DNA from: a virus
Strand: one strand, 5' to 3'
IMG/VR virus record: IMGVR_UViG_3300046535_001354
Span: 1 to 47,259 of that record
Length of the DNA stretch: 47,259 bases
Shown here: positions 30,321 to 38,633 of the stretch, piece by piece
How positions within the stretch are numbered: the stretch's first letter is position 1
Layout: each line of letters opens with the position of its first letter
Translations under genes and position numbers: made by a program
The notes under the pieces: generated by a model
What the model saw: the letters and a program-made list of their open reading frames with translations, nothing else
The model's database searches: none
What the model was told of the DNA's origin: nothing

Positions 30321-31724
30321 CTACGGTGCCGCGATGAACACGATGCACACCTGGCCGGAACCGCCCGCGCCGCCGTCGTGGCCGTCTCCGCCCACGGTGA
30401 AACCGCTCCCGCCGCCGCCACCTCCGCCACCTCCGCCGCCGGTGTTCGCGGCCCCGGCGAAGCCGAAGCCTCCAGACCCGCCCCCCGCGACGCTCGACCC
30501 GCCGCCACCGGGAGCCCCGTCCCCGCCCGCGCCGAAGGCTCCGCCCCCACCGCCACCTCCGCCCGCGCCGCCCGGCCAAGAGCCGTCCGTGGTGCCCCTG
30601 GCGCCCCTGGCGCCCCCGAGCTGGCCGCCGATGCTCGGCGCACCCTCGTAGGAAATCGCGTTGGCGTAGGTGGCGTTGACGTGGGCCACGGAGGCCCCGC
30701 CTTCGGAGAATGCCCTTTGCCCCACAGGGTCCTCGTAAACACGGACGTTCCAGGCGCCCGAGATGACCGACAAGGTGCCGGCCGTGTTGATCACGTTGTA
30801 AATCTGCTGGGGCCCGGGGCCCGTTTGGGAGCGCTTCGACAGCAATCCGCGACGGAAGAGGCCTCCCGGCCCGCGCCCGCCACCGGGCGTGAAAACCACT
30901 TTCGCGTCGCCCGCCGCCGTCGAGGCCTCTTCGTTCGAGCCCCCGCCGCCCCCGGGCGCGCCGGAGAAGAGCGCGGCGTTCTGACCCGCGTGTGAGCCGT
31001 TCGTGTAGACCACCGTCGTATCGGTGCCCTGGTCGCCGGACACCGCGTCGGCCGGCACCGGAGCGTGCGCGCTGCCCGCACCGCCCGCGCCACCGGTGCC
31101 GATCGTCACGGTCAGCTTGGTCGTGGCGAACTTCGGTACGAGCACACACCCGAGCTCGGCCCCGCCACCCCCGCCGCCGCTCGAGTACTGATTCAGATCC
31201 GTGCCGTCGAGGCCACCCATGCCGCCACCCCCGCCACCCCCGCCGCCGCAACCGAGGATCAGGAAGTGCGTCACCCACTCCGGGACGACGATCGTGCTCG
31301 TCGCGGTGACGAAGAGGATTTGCGAGCTCGCTTGCTTCTGCCTCTGCGCAAGCGCCTGCGTGCGACTCGCGAGCGCTTGCAGAGCCGAGAGCATGCCGGA
31401 CAACTGGAGGGACGCCGTGTCGCCGTCCGTGGGCACCTGGATCTGCGGCGTCAGGCTGAAATCGGTCGCCGTGCCCGTCTGCGTGTTGATCCACACGGAG
31501 CCGGGGAGGTCGAAGTGCGTCGCGTCGATGACGACGATGTTCGAGTAGACGTCGATAATCGTGCCCGTGACGGTCACGATATGCACGTAATCGCCGGTCG
31601 CGAAGAGATGCGGCGCGAAGGTCTGGACGCGGATCTCACCGCTGCCATTGGCGGCCGTCCCGACGATGTTCGCCCCGAGGGGGGTCGTGACTTGCGCTTG
31701 GTCGCCGGAGATGGGGAGGCTCAC
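30321..31724 (-). CDS. glycine-rich tail fibre/adhesin
   Basis: 467 aa. Residues 20-95 form a small beta domain with GDYVHIVTVTGTI, a helical connector follows, and from about 155 to the end Gly-rich runs (GCGGGGGGGGGM, GGGGGSNEEAS, GGAGGGGGGGGAFGAGGDG) alternate with short hydrophobic or aromatic loops. This is the composition of polyglycine-II adhesins such as phage S16 gp38, where Gly-rich helices present receptor-binding loops. The loops (for example YNVINTAG, WNVRVYEDPVG, ANAISYEGAP) would be the specificity elements. Confidence 0.8.
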   Translation of the reverse strand: MSLPISGDQAQVTTPLGANIVGTAANGSGEIRVQTFAPHLFATGDYVHIVTVTGTIIDVYSNIVVIDATHFDLPGSVWINTQTGTATDFSLTPQIQVPTDGDTASLQLSGMLSALQALASRTQALAQRQKQASSQILFVTATSTIVVPEWVTHFLILGCGGGGGGGGGMGGLDGTDLNQYSSGGGGGGAELGCVLVPKFATTKLTVTIGTGGAGGAGSAHAPVPADAVSGDQGTDTTVVYTNGSHAGQNAALFSGAPGGGGGSNEEASTAAGDAKVVFTPGGGRGPGGLFRRGLLSKRSQTGPGPQQIYNVINTAGTLSVISGAWNVRVYEDPVGQRAFSEGGASVAHVNATYANAISYEGAPSIGGQLGGARGARGTTDGSWPGGAGGGGGGGGAFGAGGDGAPGGGGSSVAGGGSGGFGFAGAANTGGGGGGGGGGGSGFTVGGDGHDGGAGGSGQVCIVFIAAP

Positions 31725-33052
31725 GTAACATTCTCCAAACTACACGCGGCCGCGCGACCCGTGCCTTGACAGTAGCAATCTAGATTCGAGTAGATAAGCC
31801 GCGTCGGGACCCATACCCCGGCAACCAAAGTGCCGATATCGCCAAAGGTGCCGTCAGGGTTACCCGATCCGGCATGATGCGTGCGGTTGTATGCGCCTTG
31901 CGGTCCGTCGTAACAAATGATGATGTTCGGGTAGTACGTCCCCGCGCTCTTCCACGTCTTGACGAGCCCGCGGATGGTCTGGATCTCGAGGGAGTTGATC
32001 TGGAGGCCCCAGGAGTAGAGAGGTTGCGCGCCCGCGCTCGCGAGCTCCGTCGGCTGCCACACACCGCCGCGGTTCGATCCCAAGTCGATGGGCGGCGCGA
32101 GGCCTTCCCCCGCGCCCCAGACTTGGCCAGGCGAGCCGAACGCAAGGCCCGGGGGGATCCAGGGGTACGAGGCCACGGCCCACGTCAGCGGGCCAGCATC
32201 GGCCGCCACGCCCACGGGGTTGGCGATCACGCAAGACGTGGCCGAGAGCACGTCGACAATCTGAAAAGTGCCGTTGTTCGTCGGATGCGCCGAGCCCGAG
32301 ACGGTGAGCATGCTCCCGATGTTCTCGAGCGCGAGCCCGGTCAGGCCGGTCACGGTGAGGAAAGGAGCGTTCACCGGCGTGCCCGAAGTCTTGGGGACCC
32401 ACACCCCGCCGACGTTGTGACCGAGGTCGTCCTCGACGAAGCTCCCGCCGCCCGCCGTGGTGATCGCCGCGCTCGAACCCGTCGACGTCGGCGCGTCGAG
32501 GTACTGATAGACCACGAGCCAGTTACGCCACGTCCCGGGCCCATCATCCCAGGTGAAATCAACGGGCATAGCGATACTCGCAACCGTATTCGAAAGGAGC
32601 GGTTCTGCGCCGATCGGATCGTCGTAATCGACCGTCCACCATGACACCACCGTGTCGCCGTTCTCGAGCGTGCGGGGGTTCGAGACGATCACGAACTGCG
32701 GCAGGTCCACCGACTGGTAGCCCTGCGCGTAGATCTGGAGTTGCTTCAGCACCGCATCGGCCGCGCCCGCGTGGTTCCACGTGTCAAAGGCGTTCGCGAT
32801 GCGCTGGAGGAACGGACCATCGGCCTCGCGCGGGCCCTGTAGGAGTTGGCGATCGAAGGCCAAAAAGGGCTTTTGGGAGATGTCCCCTTGGCCCGGCAGG
32901 CGGATCAGCCGAGCCTGATTTGCCTTCTCCATCAAGAGATCGCGCATGAGCTCGAGCGTGTACATGTACCGCTCGCCGTTGCCCGTGCGGAGCCACGGCG
33001 GAACGAATGAATAGAACCCGCTCCGGAACTGGTCGCCGGGGAGCTGCGACAT
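31721..33052 (-). CDS. baseplate/tail fibre attachment protein (gpI-position)
   Basis: 443 aa. The helical N-terminus (YMYTLELMRDLLMEKANQAR, LAFDRQLLQGPREADGPFLQ) resembles wedge proteins that follow gpJ. A beta insert at 228-292 (TGLTGLALENIGSMLTVSGS..., ending ADAGPLTW) is a small domain common in phage tail proteins. The motif GxxxGGVWxP recurs three times (about 211-220, 326-335 and 405-415), probably as a repeated structural turn. It lies between gpJ and the Gly-rich fibre, the position of P2 gpI/Mu gp48. TGATG overlap with gpJ. Confidence 0.7.
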   Translation of the reverse strand: MSQLPGDQFRSGFYSFVPPWLRTGNGERYMYTLELMRDLLMEKANQARLIRLPGQGDISQKPFLAFDRQLLQGPREADGPFLQRIANAFDTWNHAGAADAVLKQLQIYAQGYQSVDLPQFVIVSNPRTLENGDTVVSWWTVDYDDPIGAEPLLSNTVASIAMPVDFTWDDGPGTWRNWLVVYQYLDAPTSTGSSAAITTAGGGSFVEDDLGHNVGGVWVPKTSGTPVNAPFLTVTGLTGLALENIGSMLTVSGSAHPTNNGTFQIVDVLSATSCVIANPVGVAADAGPLTWAVASYPWIPPGLAFGSPGQVWGAGEGLAPPIDLGSNRGGVWQPTELASAGAQPLYSWGLQINSLEIQTIRGLVKTWKSAGTYYPNIIICYDGPQGAYNRTHHAGSGNPDGTFGDIGTLVAGVWVPTRLIYSNLDCYCQGTGRAAACSLENVT

Positions 33053-34881
33053 CAGATCCCCACCACACCGATCGAAGGCGTGACCAGGATCGCCTCGTAG
33101 AACGGGCTCGGGAAAGGCACGCCGACGCCGACCCCGCCACCGTTGATCGAGAGGCTCTGCACTTCGCGGACGATCGAAGCCTGACCAAGCACCTGCACGC
33201 CGGCTTCGGTCAAGGCGCCCACGATGTCGTCATACGCGACCTCGAAGTTCGGCGCGTTGCCGCCCACCTCGTACGAGGCGATTTGCGCCGCGAGCTGCGC
33301 CGACACCGCGAGCGAGTAGGACGCGACGTAGGCTTGCGGGACGATCACGGTCGCCACAACCACGATCGGGAGCGCGACCGCCGAGGCCGTGATCGCCGTG
33401 GTGTTGTCCGGCACGACGTTGCGTTGCAGGAGCGCGTCGATCTGGCCGAGGTCGCCACCTTCGACCGAACCCCCGCCCGTGTACGCGCCCGATGCGGTCG
33501 TGTCGAGCGGGATAGAGAAGGCGTTGGCCGCGGTGTAGGTGCCCGTGAAGGTGCCGTTGACGCCCGCGATGCCGAGCGCGCCCGAGATCGTCACGGTCAT
33601 GCTCTGCCCGGGCGCGAGGCTCGTCGGGGCCGTGCAGGTGACAACCGCCGGGTTGGTGTTCGAGATCGACGAAATCGGCAGCTGCGCCACGCCCGGGGTG
33701 ACGTTCTCTCCGAGCGCGGTGCCGAGAGGCGAAGCGCTCGCCACCACGGTATAGACGACGCCCGTCATCGGCACGCTGACCGCCGTCGCGCGCACGGGGC
33801 CATTGGTCAAGACGTAGGGCGGCACCTGCTCGGCCAGGAGAGGGACGGCGCTCTCGGCGAAGTAGACGTACGCCTGCGAGGGGCCGTTGGGCGAGCGCGA
33901 GGCGAGGGACAAGAGCGACCGGCGCACGAGCGCTTGATTCGATTCCCACCCCGCGCCAGCCCACGCGACCACGTTGGAGACGAACACGCCGACGTTCTGG
34001 GTGACGGCGATCGAGACCTGGCCGGGGCCCGCGCTCGATCCCGTACCCGCGACGTCGGCTTGCATGTTGGCGATGACGCACGTGAAGAGGCTCCCGCCCG
34101 ATCCCGTGTACGTACCGCTCGAGCCGATCGAGAGTTGCATCGTGGTGGTCGTCACGCTGGTGACCGTCGCGAACGTCCCGGTGAGCCCCGCGATGCCACT
34201 CGTCTGGGGGATCGTGACGTACACCGTGTCGCCCGCTGCGACGCCGTGGGGTGCCGCCGTGCCGATGATCGTGGAGTTGATCCCCGGGGTGACCGCCACG
34301 ATCGACCCGCCCCCGCCGCCGATGATGCCGCTCGTGATCGTGAGGCTCGCGAGGTTGTGGTACGCCGAACCGAGCACGCTCGCGACGTGGTACGCGCCCG
34401 GGGCGAAGGGCCCCGCCGATCCCGAAGTGGTCTTGGCGATGGCGAGGGGGCCGCTCGCGAAGGTCTCCGCCAAGCGTGGCGTGGCGTAGAGGTTCTCCGT
34501 GAGGGCGTCGAGGTAGCCGAGCTGGCCCGTAGGGTTCTGGGCTTTGTTGCTCGGGTCCGGGGTGACGGGGATCGTCACCTGCGTGCCGTCCACCGCGACG
34601 TAGGTCACCGTCCCCGACGCCGCAGGTTGGAGGAAGCCGCTTTGCGCGAACCGAGAGATCTGCGCGTCCGAGACCGAGAAGAGCACCGCTTCAGCGGCGA
34701 AGATGGTGCGTTCCGGCGAGCCGCTCTGCCACGCCGTCGTGGGCAACTGCACCTGCGCCGCCACGTCCAGCATGCGCCCGAGCCACGTCCCCGCAGGCGG
34801 GACCATGGGGACATTACCGAACGGCCCGACGCCCGAGGGAGCGGGCAGGAACAACTGAGGAACGGTCAACTGGACGGTCAC
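33052..34881 (-). CDS. baseplate J-like wedge protein
   Basis: 609 aa. Core features of the P2 gpJ/T4 gp6 family: WQSGSPERTIFAAEAVLFSV, ISRFAQSGFLQPAASGT, AGWESNQALVRRSLLSLAS and the late beta segments before ASYEVGGNAPNFEV. It is about 200 residues longer than usual because two copies of a small beta domain (193-263 with GVAAGDTVYVTI, and 402-473 with LAPGQSMTVTISGALG, each ending YTG-G) are inserted. These probably decorate the baseplate. ATGA overlap with the gp25-like gene. Confidence 0.88.
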   Translation of the reverse strand: MTVQLTVPQLFLPAPSGVGPFGNVPMVPPAGTWLGRMLDVAAQVQLPTTAWQSGSPERTIFAAEAVLFSVSDAQISRFAQSGFLQPAASGTVTYVAVDGTQVTIPVTPDPSNKAQNPTGQLGYLDALTENLYATPRLAETFASGPLAIAKTTSGSAGPFAPGAYHVASVLGSAYHNLASLTITSGIIGGGGGSIVAVTPGINSTIIGTAAPHGVAAGDTVYVTIPQTSGIAGLTGTFATVTSVTTTTMQLSIGSSGTYTGSGGSLFTCVIANMQADVAGTGSSAGPGQVSIAVTQNVGVFVSNVVAWAGAGWESNQALVRRSLLSLASRSPNGPSQAYVYFAESAVPLLAEQVPPYVLTNGPVRATAVSVPMTGVVYTVVASASPLGTALGENVTPGVAQLPISSISNTNPAVVTCTAPTSLAPGQSMTVTISGALGIAGVNGTFTGTYTAANAFSIPLDTTASGAYTGGGSVEGGDLGQIDALLQRNVVPDNTTAITASAVALPIVVVATVIVPQAYVASYSLAVSAQLAAQIASYEVGGNAPNFEVAYDDIVGALTEAGVQVLGQASIVREVQSLSINGGGVGVGVPFPSPFYEAILVTPSIGVVGI

Positions 34882-35288
34882 GGTTGCACCAAGAGCAGGC
34901 TAACAGACACCGCGGTGACGGCGACGACCAACTGAAAAGGCCCCGCAGCGGTGACGATCGTCGCGGTGATGGTCAGGAACCCCGCCGCGGTGAGTACCAC
35001 CTTGACCGTGGCGGACAAGACGCGCTCGTCTTTCTGCGCCTCTTGCGCCAGCTGTTGCTGTGCGTAGGCGATGTCCTTGACCCCGAGGTCGGCGGACACG
35101 AGATCCATCACGTTGTAGCCGTAGTTGGGATCGTCGATCAACTCACCGGGCGAGGTCGTCCAGCGGCGGAGGATCGACTCCGCGACGACTTGGTTCCCCG
35201 TCGCCATGTAGCTCGGCATGGACAGGTCTTGTCCGTTGGGAGTCCCCCAGCAGGTGCCGAAGTTGATCGCGTTCGAGCTCGGCATCAT
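34878..35288 (-). CDS. baseplate wedge protein gp25-like
   Basis: 136 aa lysozyme-like wedge component (GPW/gp25, Mu gp46). The phrase ILRRWTTSPGELIDDPNYGYNV and the following helix MDLVSADLGVKDIAYAQQQL fit the family, which closes the inner ring of the baseplate and starts sheath assembly. Position between the hydrophobic protein and gpJ is canonical. Start at ATG 35288 by ATGA overlap. Confidence 0.85.
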   Translation of the reverse strand: MMPSSNAINFGTCWGTPNGQDLSMPSYMATGNQVVAESILRRWTTSPGELIDDPNYGYNVMDLVSADLGVKDIAYAQQQLAQEAQKDERVLSATVKVVLTAAGFLTITATIVTAAGPFQLVVAVTAVSVSLLLVQP

Positions 35289-36871
35289 GCCCCCGGGAAG
35301 AAGGTGCGAAACGCCGTAGCGCTCGCAGGGTTGGTCAAGCCGAAGATGCCCGCGACGACGGGCGTAGTCGCTGGCGTCAGGTCGCGCCAGCCGCGCGTGC
35401 CCGGGCCCGATGCGATCGCCGCGCCGAGCCCCGAACCCGGGCCGGTGTACTCCCAGATCTCGAGGTTGGCACTGCCCATACCGAGGAAGAAACCAATCTT
35501 CGCCACGAGGTCAGCGATCGCCGAAATCTGCGCGTCAAGGGACGCTGCGAGCGCGATGGTCAGATCGGGCAACGCCACCTCGAGGTTGGCGCGTAGGTTG
35601 ATCGCGATCTTGGCCAAAAGCTCGAGCGAGGCCGAGATGCTCGGCGGCAGGATCCCGACGTTCAGCTTGATCGACCCGAGCAGGTTCGCGCGAGCGTTCA
35701 GGTTGCCGTCGAGGTCGATCATGAGGTTGAAGATCGTCGCGAGCATGGCCCGGAATGTCAGCACCTTGCCGATCAGGGTGTTCGGTACGTTGGGCCAGAG
35801 CATCCCGTCAAAGAAGGTCTTCAAGGCCTGCTGTGCCCCGCCACCCATCGTGACGAGCGCGGCCGCGCCCTGACCGCTACCCGTGACCGTGCCGCCCGTG
35901 CCGGAGCCCGAGACCGGGTGGGAGAACGCCGCGTCAGAGTAGAGCTCGACGGTGGTCGGGGCCGTGACCTTCGCGAAGTGCTGGCCGTTCAGATCCTTCG
36001 GCGTCACGTCACCCACGGTGACCGCCAATCCCTGGCCGATGGGGATGGTGAGTGGCCGTGGCAGGGTGAGGATCACCGGAGAGCCCGCCGTGATCGCCAC
36101 GATGTCCGCGGTGTCCGTGACCTGCACCGTCGGGGGCGACGTGTAGCCGGTCCCATGTGAGCCGATCGAGATGTCGGTGATGGCCCCGATGCCGATCGAA
36201 ACCGAGTCGTCGACGGTGACCGAGCCCGTCGCCTGCGTGCCATGCGGATCAGACGGTGGAGAGATCACCACGCTCGCGAGGCCGTTCGTGTACGCCTGCG
36301 GGGGCGGGTACGCGCCATCGGGCGGCGGGGGATGTTGCGGCGCCGGGGGCGGGTCGGGCTTGGGCATCGTGGAGAGCGACTCGACCTGATCCGGCGCGAA
36401 GGGCCCGGACACCGTGGCGACGAACAGGACCACGGTGACGTCTGATGTGCTGTCGGTGCCATCGGGCCACGTGTCGGCGAGCTGCGACGTCAGCGCCGAG
36501 CCGAGATCCGCCGCCGAGCCAAACCACCCGTAGGCGACCAGGGACGCGTCGATGATCGCCGCGATCAAGGCCTCGAGCGTGGCGATGAGGCCGAGCGTCA
36601 AGATGAGCTCGAAGTCGATCGCGATGGCGAAGTCCAGGATCAGGCTCGGCAGGGAGAAGCCGAGAGCGATATCGAACTGAATGACCAACGCCGCCACGAG
36701 GGCCAGAGAGATCGCGATGGTTGGGAGCGTGAGGGAGATCCCCAGCGACAGGGACAACTTCAAGAGCGCGGTCAACTGAAGAGACAACTCGAACAACACG
36801 CTGAGGAAGAAGCCGAAGATCGGGACCGCGAGTCCCTTCAGAGGCACCGTGCTTTTGTACGCGAGTGCCAT
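35285..36871 (-). CDS. unusual baseplate-region protein: hydrophobic repeats around a beta domain
   Basis: 528 aa from ATG 36871 (TGATG overlap with the hub). Residues 12-115 consist of alternating Leu/Ile/Ala/Ser periods (LSLQLTALLKLSLSLGISLT, LALVAALVIQFDIALGFSLP) with little charge, a Pro-rich hinge follows (170-192), then a beta domain (258-331, GLAVTVGDV, LNGQHFAKV) and another amphipathic repeat region (370-465, INLRANLEVALPDLTIALAA). Position corresponds to the spike (gpV/Mu gp45) gene, yet no spike fold is visible. It may form a long hydrophobic needle or membrane-active injection element. Real gene with high confidence, function open. Confidence 0.65.
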   Translation of the reverse strand: MALAYKSTVPLKGLAVPIFGFFLSVLFELSLQLTALLKLSLSLGISLTLPTIAISLALVAALVIQFDIALGFSLPSLILDFAIAIDFELILTLGLIATLEALIAAIIDASLVAYGWFGSAADLGSALTSQLADTWPDGTDSTSDVTVVLFVATVSGPFAPDQVESLSTMPKPDPPPAPQHPPPPDGAYPPPQAYTNGLASVVISPPSDPHGTQATGSVTVDDSVSIGIGAITDISIGSHGTGYTSPPTVQVTDTADIVAITAGSPVILTLPRPLTIPIGQGLAVTVGDVTPKDLNGQHFAKVTAPTTVELYSDAAFSHPVSGSGTGGTVTGSGQGAAALVTMGGGAQQALKTFFDGMLWPNVPNTLIGKVLTFRAMLATIFNLMIDLDGNLNARANLLGSIKLNVGILPPSISASLELLAKIAINLRANLEVALPDLTIALAASLDAQISAIADLVAKIGFFLGMGSANLEIWEYTGPGSGLGAAIASGPGTRGWRDLTPATTPVVAGIFGLTNPASATAFRTFFPGA

Positions 36872-38058
36872 CAGCCGCTTTGCGCCGCCTTGACGACGGA
36901 GCTCCCGGTCTGGATCGCGCCGATGGCGGGTGTAGTGATCGTCAGCACGCCGACGAACGGCGCGCCCGAGAGCACGCCAGCGACTTGCATGAGCGGCGGG
37001 AACAACACGACCACGGTATCGGTCACGCGCGCGACGTTGTTCGCGCCCTTGCCCTGCGGGCCGATCACGACGTCCGTCGGTCCATTCAGCGCCCCGGCCT
37101 CGGTCCACACGCAAACCGGCTTCGTGGGCTTGCCGTCGAGGAACATCACGTGCGCCTTGCCGCCGTCGGGCGGCGTGTACGACGCGAGCGCGTCACCCGT
37201 GAGCGGGACCTTGGTGAGCTCCGGGAGGCCTAGACCCGTGTCCACCGGCGCGCCGTCGATGGTCTCGGCTGAGGGGTTGTGGATCACGTACTCGTAGCGG
37301 CCGAAGAACCGCGCCGGCGAAAGTTCCTTCTGGATCAACTGCTGGAACGGCCCGAGCACGCGATCTTGTCCCGCGGCGCTTTGCGTGAAGACCTGGAAGC
37401 GGAACTTGCCATCGTTGTCCCAGGTGTAGTGCACCCCCGCCGACGTGTACGAGCCATTGAGCTGCGGCGCGGTGAACGTGAGCCCGGGCAACCAAGAGAG
37501 GTAGTCTTCCGTGGCGATTTCGATGATGCCCGCGTCGGGCTTCTGATCGGTCACGGTGAAGGCAGACGAGACCGACGTGGAGGGCCACGGGCCAGCCTGC
37601 GTCACGCCCGCGGGGTCGACATACCACCCGGTGATGAACCCGAGTTGCAGCATTTGCCAGAGGACATCGCTGGCGACCGAGGTACCGAAGGCGACGCGAG
37701 CGAAGGCGTTGCCGATGTTCGTGTCCGCGACGACGTTCATGCGCTCGCCGACCGCGCTCGCGAGGTCGTTCAGCACCGTGGAGAGCTGCAAGCCGTTGCC
37801 GTTCCCGTAGCCCTGCGCAGGGATCTGCGTGCGCCACCCGCCCGCTCCGCCGACCACGCGAGCGCGCACCTGACCGCCATAGAACTCCGAGCGGTAGACG
37901 GTGCCCTGCAAGGTGAGGTTGCCGATCACGACCTCGACGGGGCCTGAGACCTGTTGTTGTGAGGCCAACGTGAAGTCCGCCACCCACGCCCCGATCAAGG
38001 GGATCGTCAGCTCGCCCGCGACGATCTGCTGGCCAGCACATGAGGCAAAGTAGCTCAC
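36871..38058 (-). CDS. baseplate hub protein (gp44/gpD-like), with spike-like C-terminus
   Basis: 395 aa. The N-terminal 230 residues look like the hub fold (Mu gp44, P2 gpD): VVIGNLTLQGTVYRSEFYGG, GNGLQLSTVLNDLASAVGER, FGTSVASDVLWQMLQLG, WYVDPAGVTQAG. From about 290 on, GGKAHVMFLDGKPTKPVCVW and NVARVTDTVVVLFPP resemble gpV/gp45 spike-type OB and beta segments. The two functions may be fused here, which would free the next gene from being the spike. ATGA overlap with the gene upstream. Confidence 0.75.
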   Translation of the reverse strand: MSYFASCAGQQIVAGELTIPLIGAWVADFTLASQQQVSGPVEVVIGNLTLQGTVYRSEFYGGQVRARVVGGAGGWRTQIPAQGYGNGNGLQLSTVLNDLASAVGERMNVVADTNIGNAFARVAFGTSVASDVLWQMLQLGFITGWYVDPAGVTQAGPWPSTSVSSAFTVTDQKPDAGIIEIATEDYLSWLPGLTFTAPQLNGSYTSAGVHYTWDNDGKFRFQVFTQSAAGQDRVLGPFQQLIQKELSPARFFGRYEYVIHNPSAETIDGAPVDTGLGLPELTKVPLTGDALASYTPPDGGKAHVMFLDGKPTKPVCVWTEAGALNGPTDVVIGPQGKGANNVARVTDTVVVLFPPLMQVAGVLSGAPFVGVLTITTPAIGAIQTGSSVVKAAQSG

Positions 38059-38633
38059 GGCGCCTGAGCCGCTTTCGTCAAGAGGGCGATCTGCTGTTGC
38101 AACGCCGCGATGCGCGGGTCAGGCGGAGGCGTGGGCCCGCCCGTGCCGCCGTCGGGCGCGGTCGTGCTGGGCGTCGAGGTGACGTTGACCGGGGGCGGTT
38201 GCTGCCACTCGATGAGGTCGATCTCGACCTCATAGAGGCCTTTGCCCTTGTGCGAGGGCGCGGTGTAGTGCGCCACGACCACCGTAGTGACCCCGATCGA
38301 CGACAGCGACGGATGGTAGATCGACAGCCCCGCGGCTTGCTGCTGTTTCGGGTCGATCGAGAGCACCTGCGAAACGAAGTTGTCCCAATCGGCGAAGTCC
38401 TGCACGGTGAACAACTGGAGGACGAAAGTACCCTTCGCCGGGGGCTGCGACGTCAAAGTCAACGTCGCGCCCTGGGTGCCCTTGCCCTTCTTCTCGTCCC
38501 ATCCCGTCGCGCGCTTGAAGCCCTTGTGGCCGCCCTTGGGGATGGTCCCGGGCGAGTCGATGCCTTTCAGCTGGAACTTGTGCCAAAGGCTCGCATTCTT
38601 GATCGGGTCGACGGTGGGGCTCGGTGCGCTCAT
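38055..38633 (-). CDS. tail/baseplate protein between tape measure and hub
   Basis: 192 aa. A globular domain (NASLWHKFQLKGIDSPGTIP, GTFVLQLFTVQDFADWDNFV, GLYEVEIDLIEWQQPP) is followed by a Pro/Thr linker and a short coiled coil (IAALQQQIALLTKAAQ). In Mu-like phages this slot encodes a baseplate-initiator or LysM-like tail-tip protein that caps the tape measure. The fold cannot be named. ATGA overlaps at both ends. Confidence 0.65.
   Translation of the reverse strand: MSAPSPTVDPIKNASLWHKFQLKGIDSPGTIPKGGHKGFKRATGWDEKKGKGTQGATLTLTSQPPAKGTFVLQLFTVQDFADWDNFVSQVLSIDPKQQQAAGLSIYHPSLSSIGVTTVVVAHYTAPSHKGKGLYEVEIDLIEWQQPPPVNVTSTPSTTAPDGGTGGPTPPPDPRIAALQQQIALLTKAAQAP

Noticed and set aside
33007-34935. 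642-aa open frame on the + strand
   Set aside because: Lies opposite the gpJ-like gene; more than a fifth Arg with no domain pattern, so an antisense shadow.
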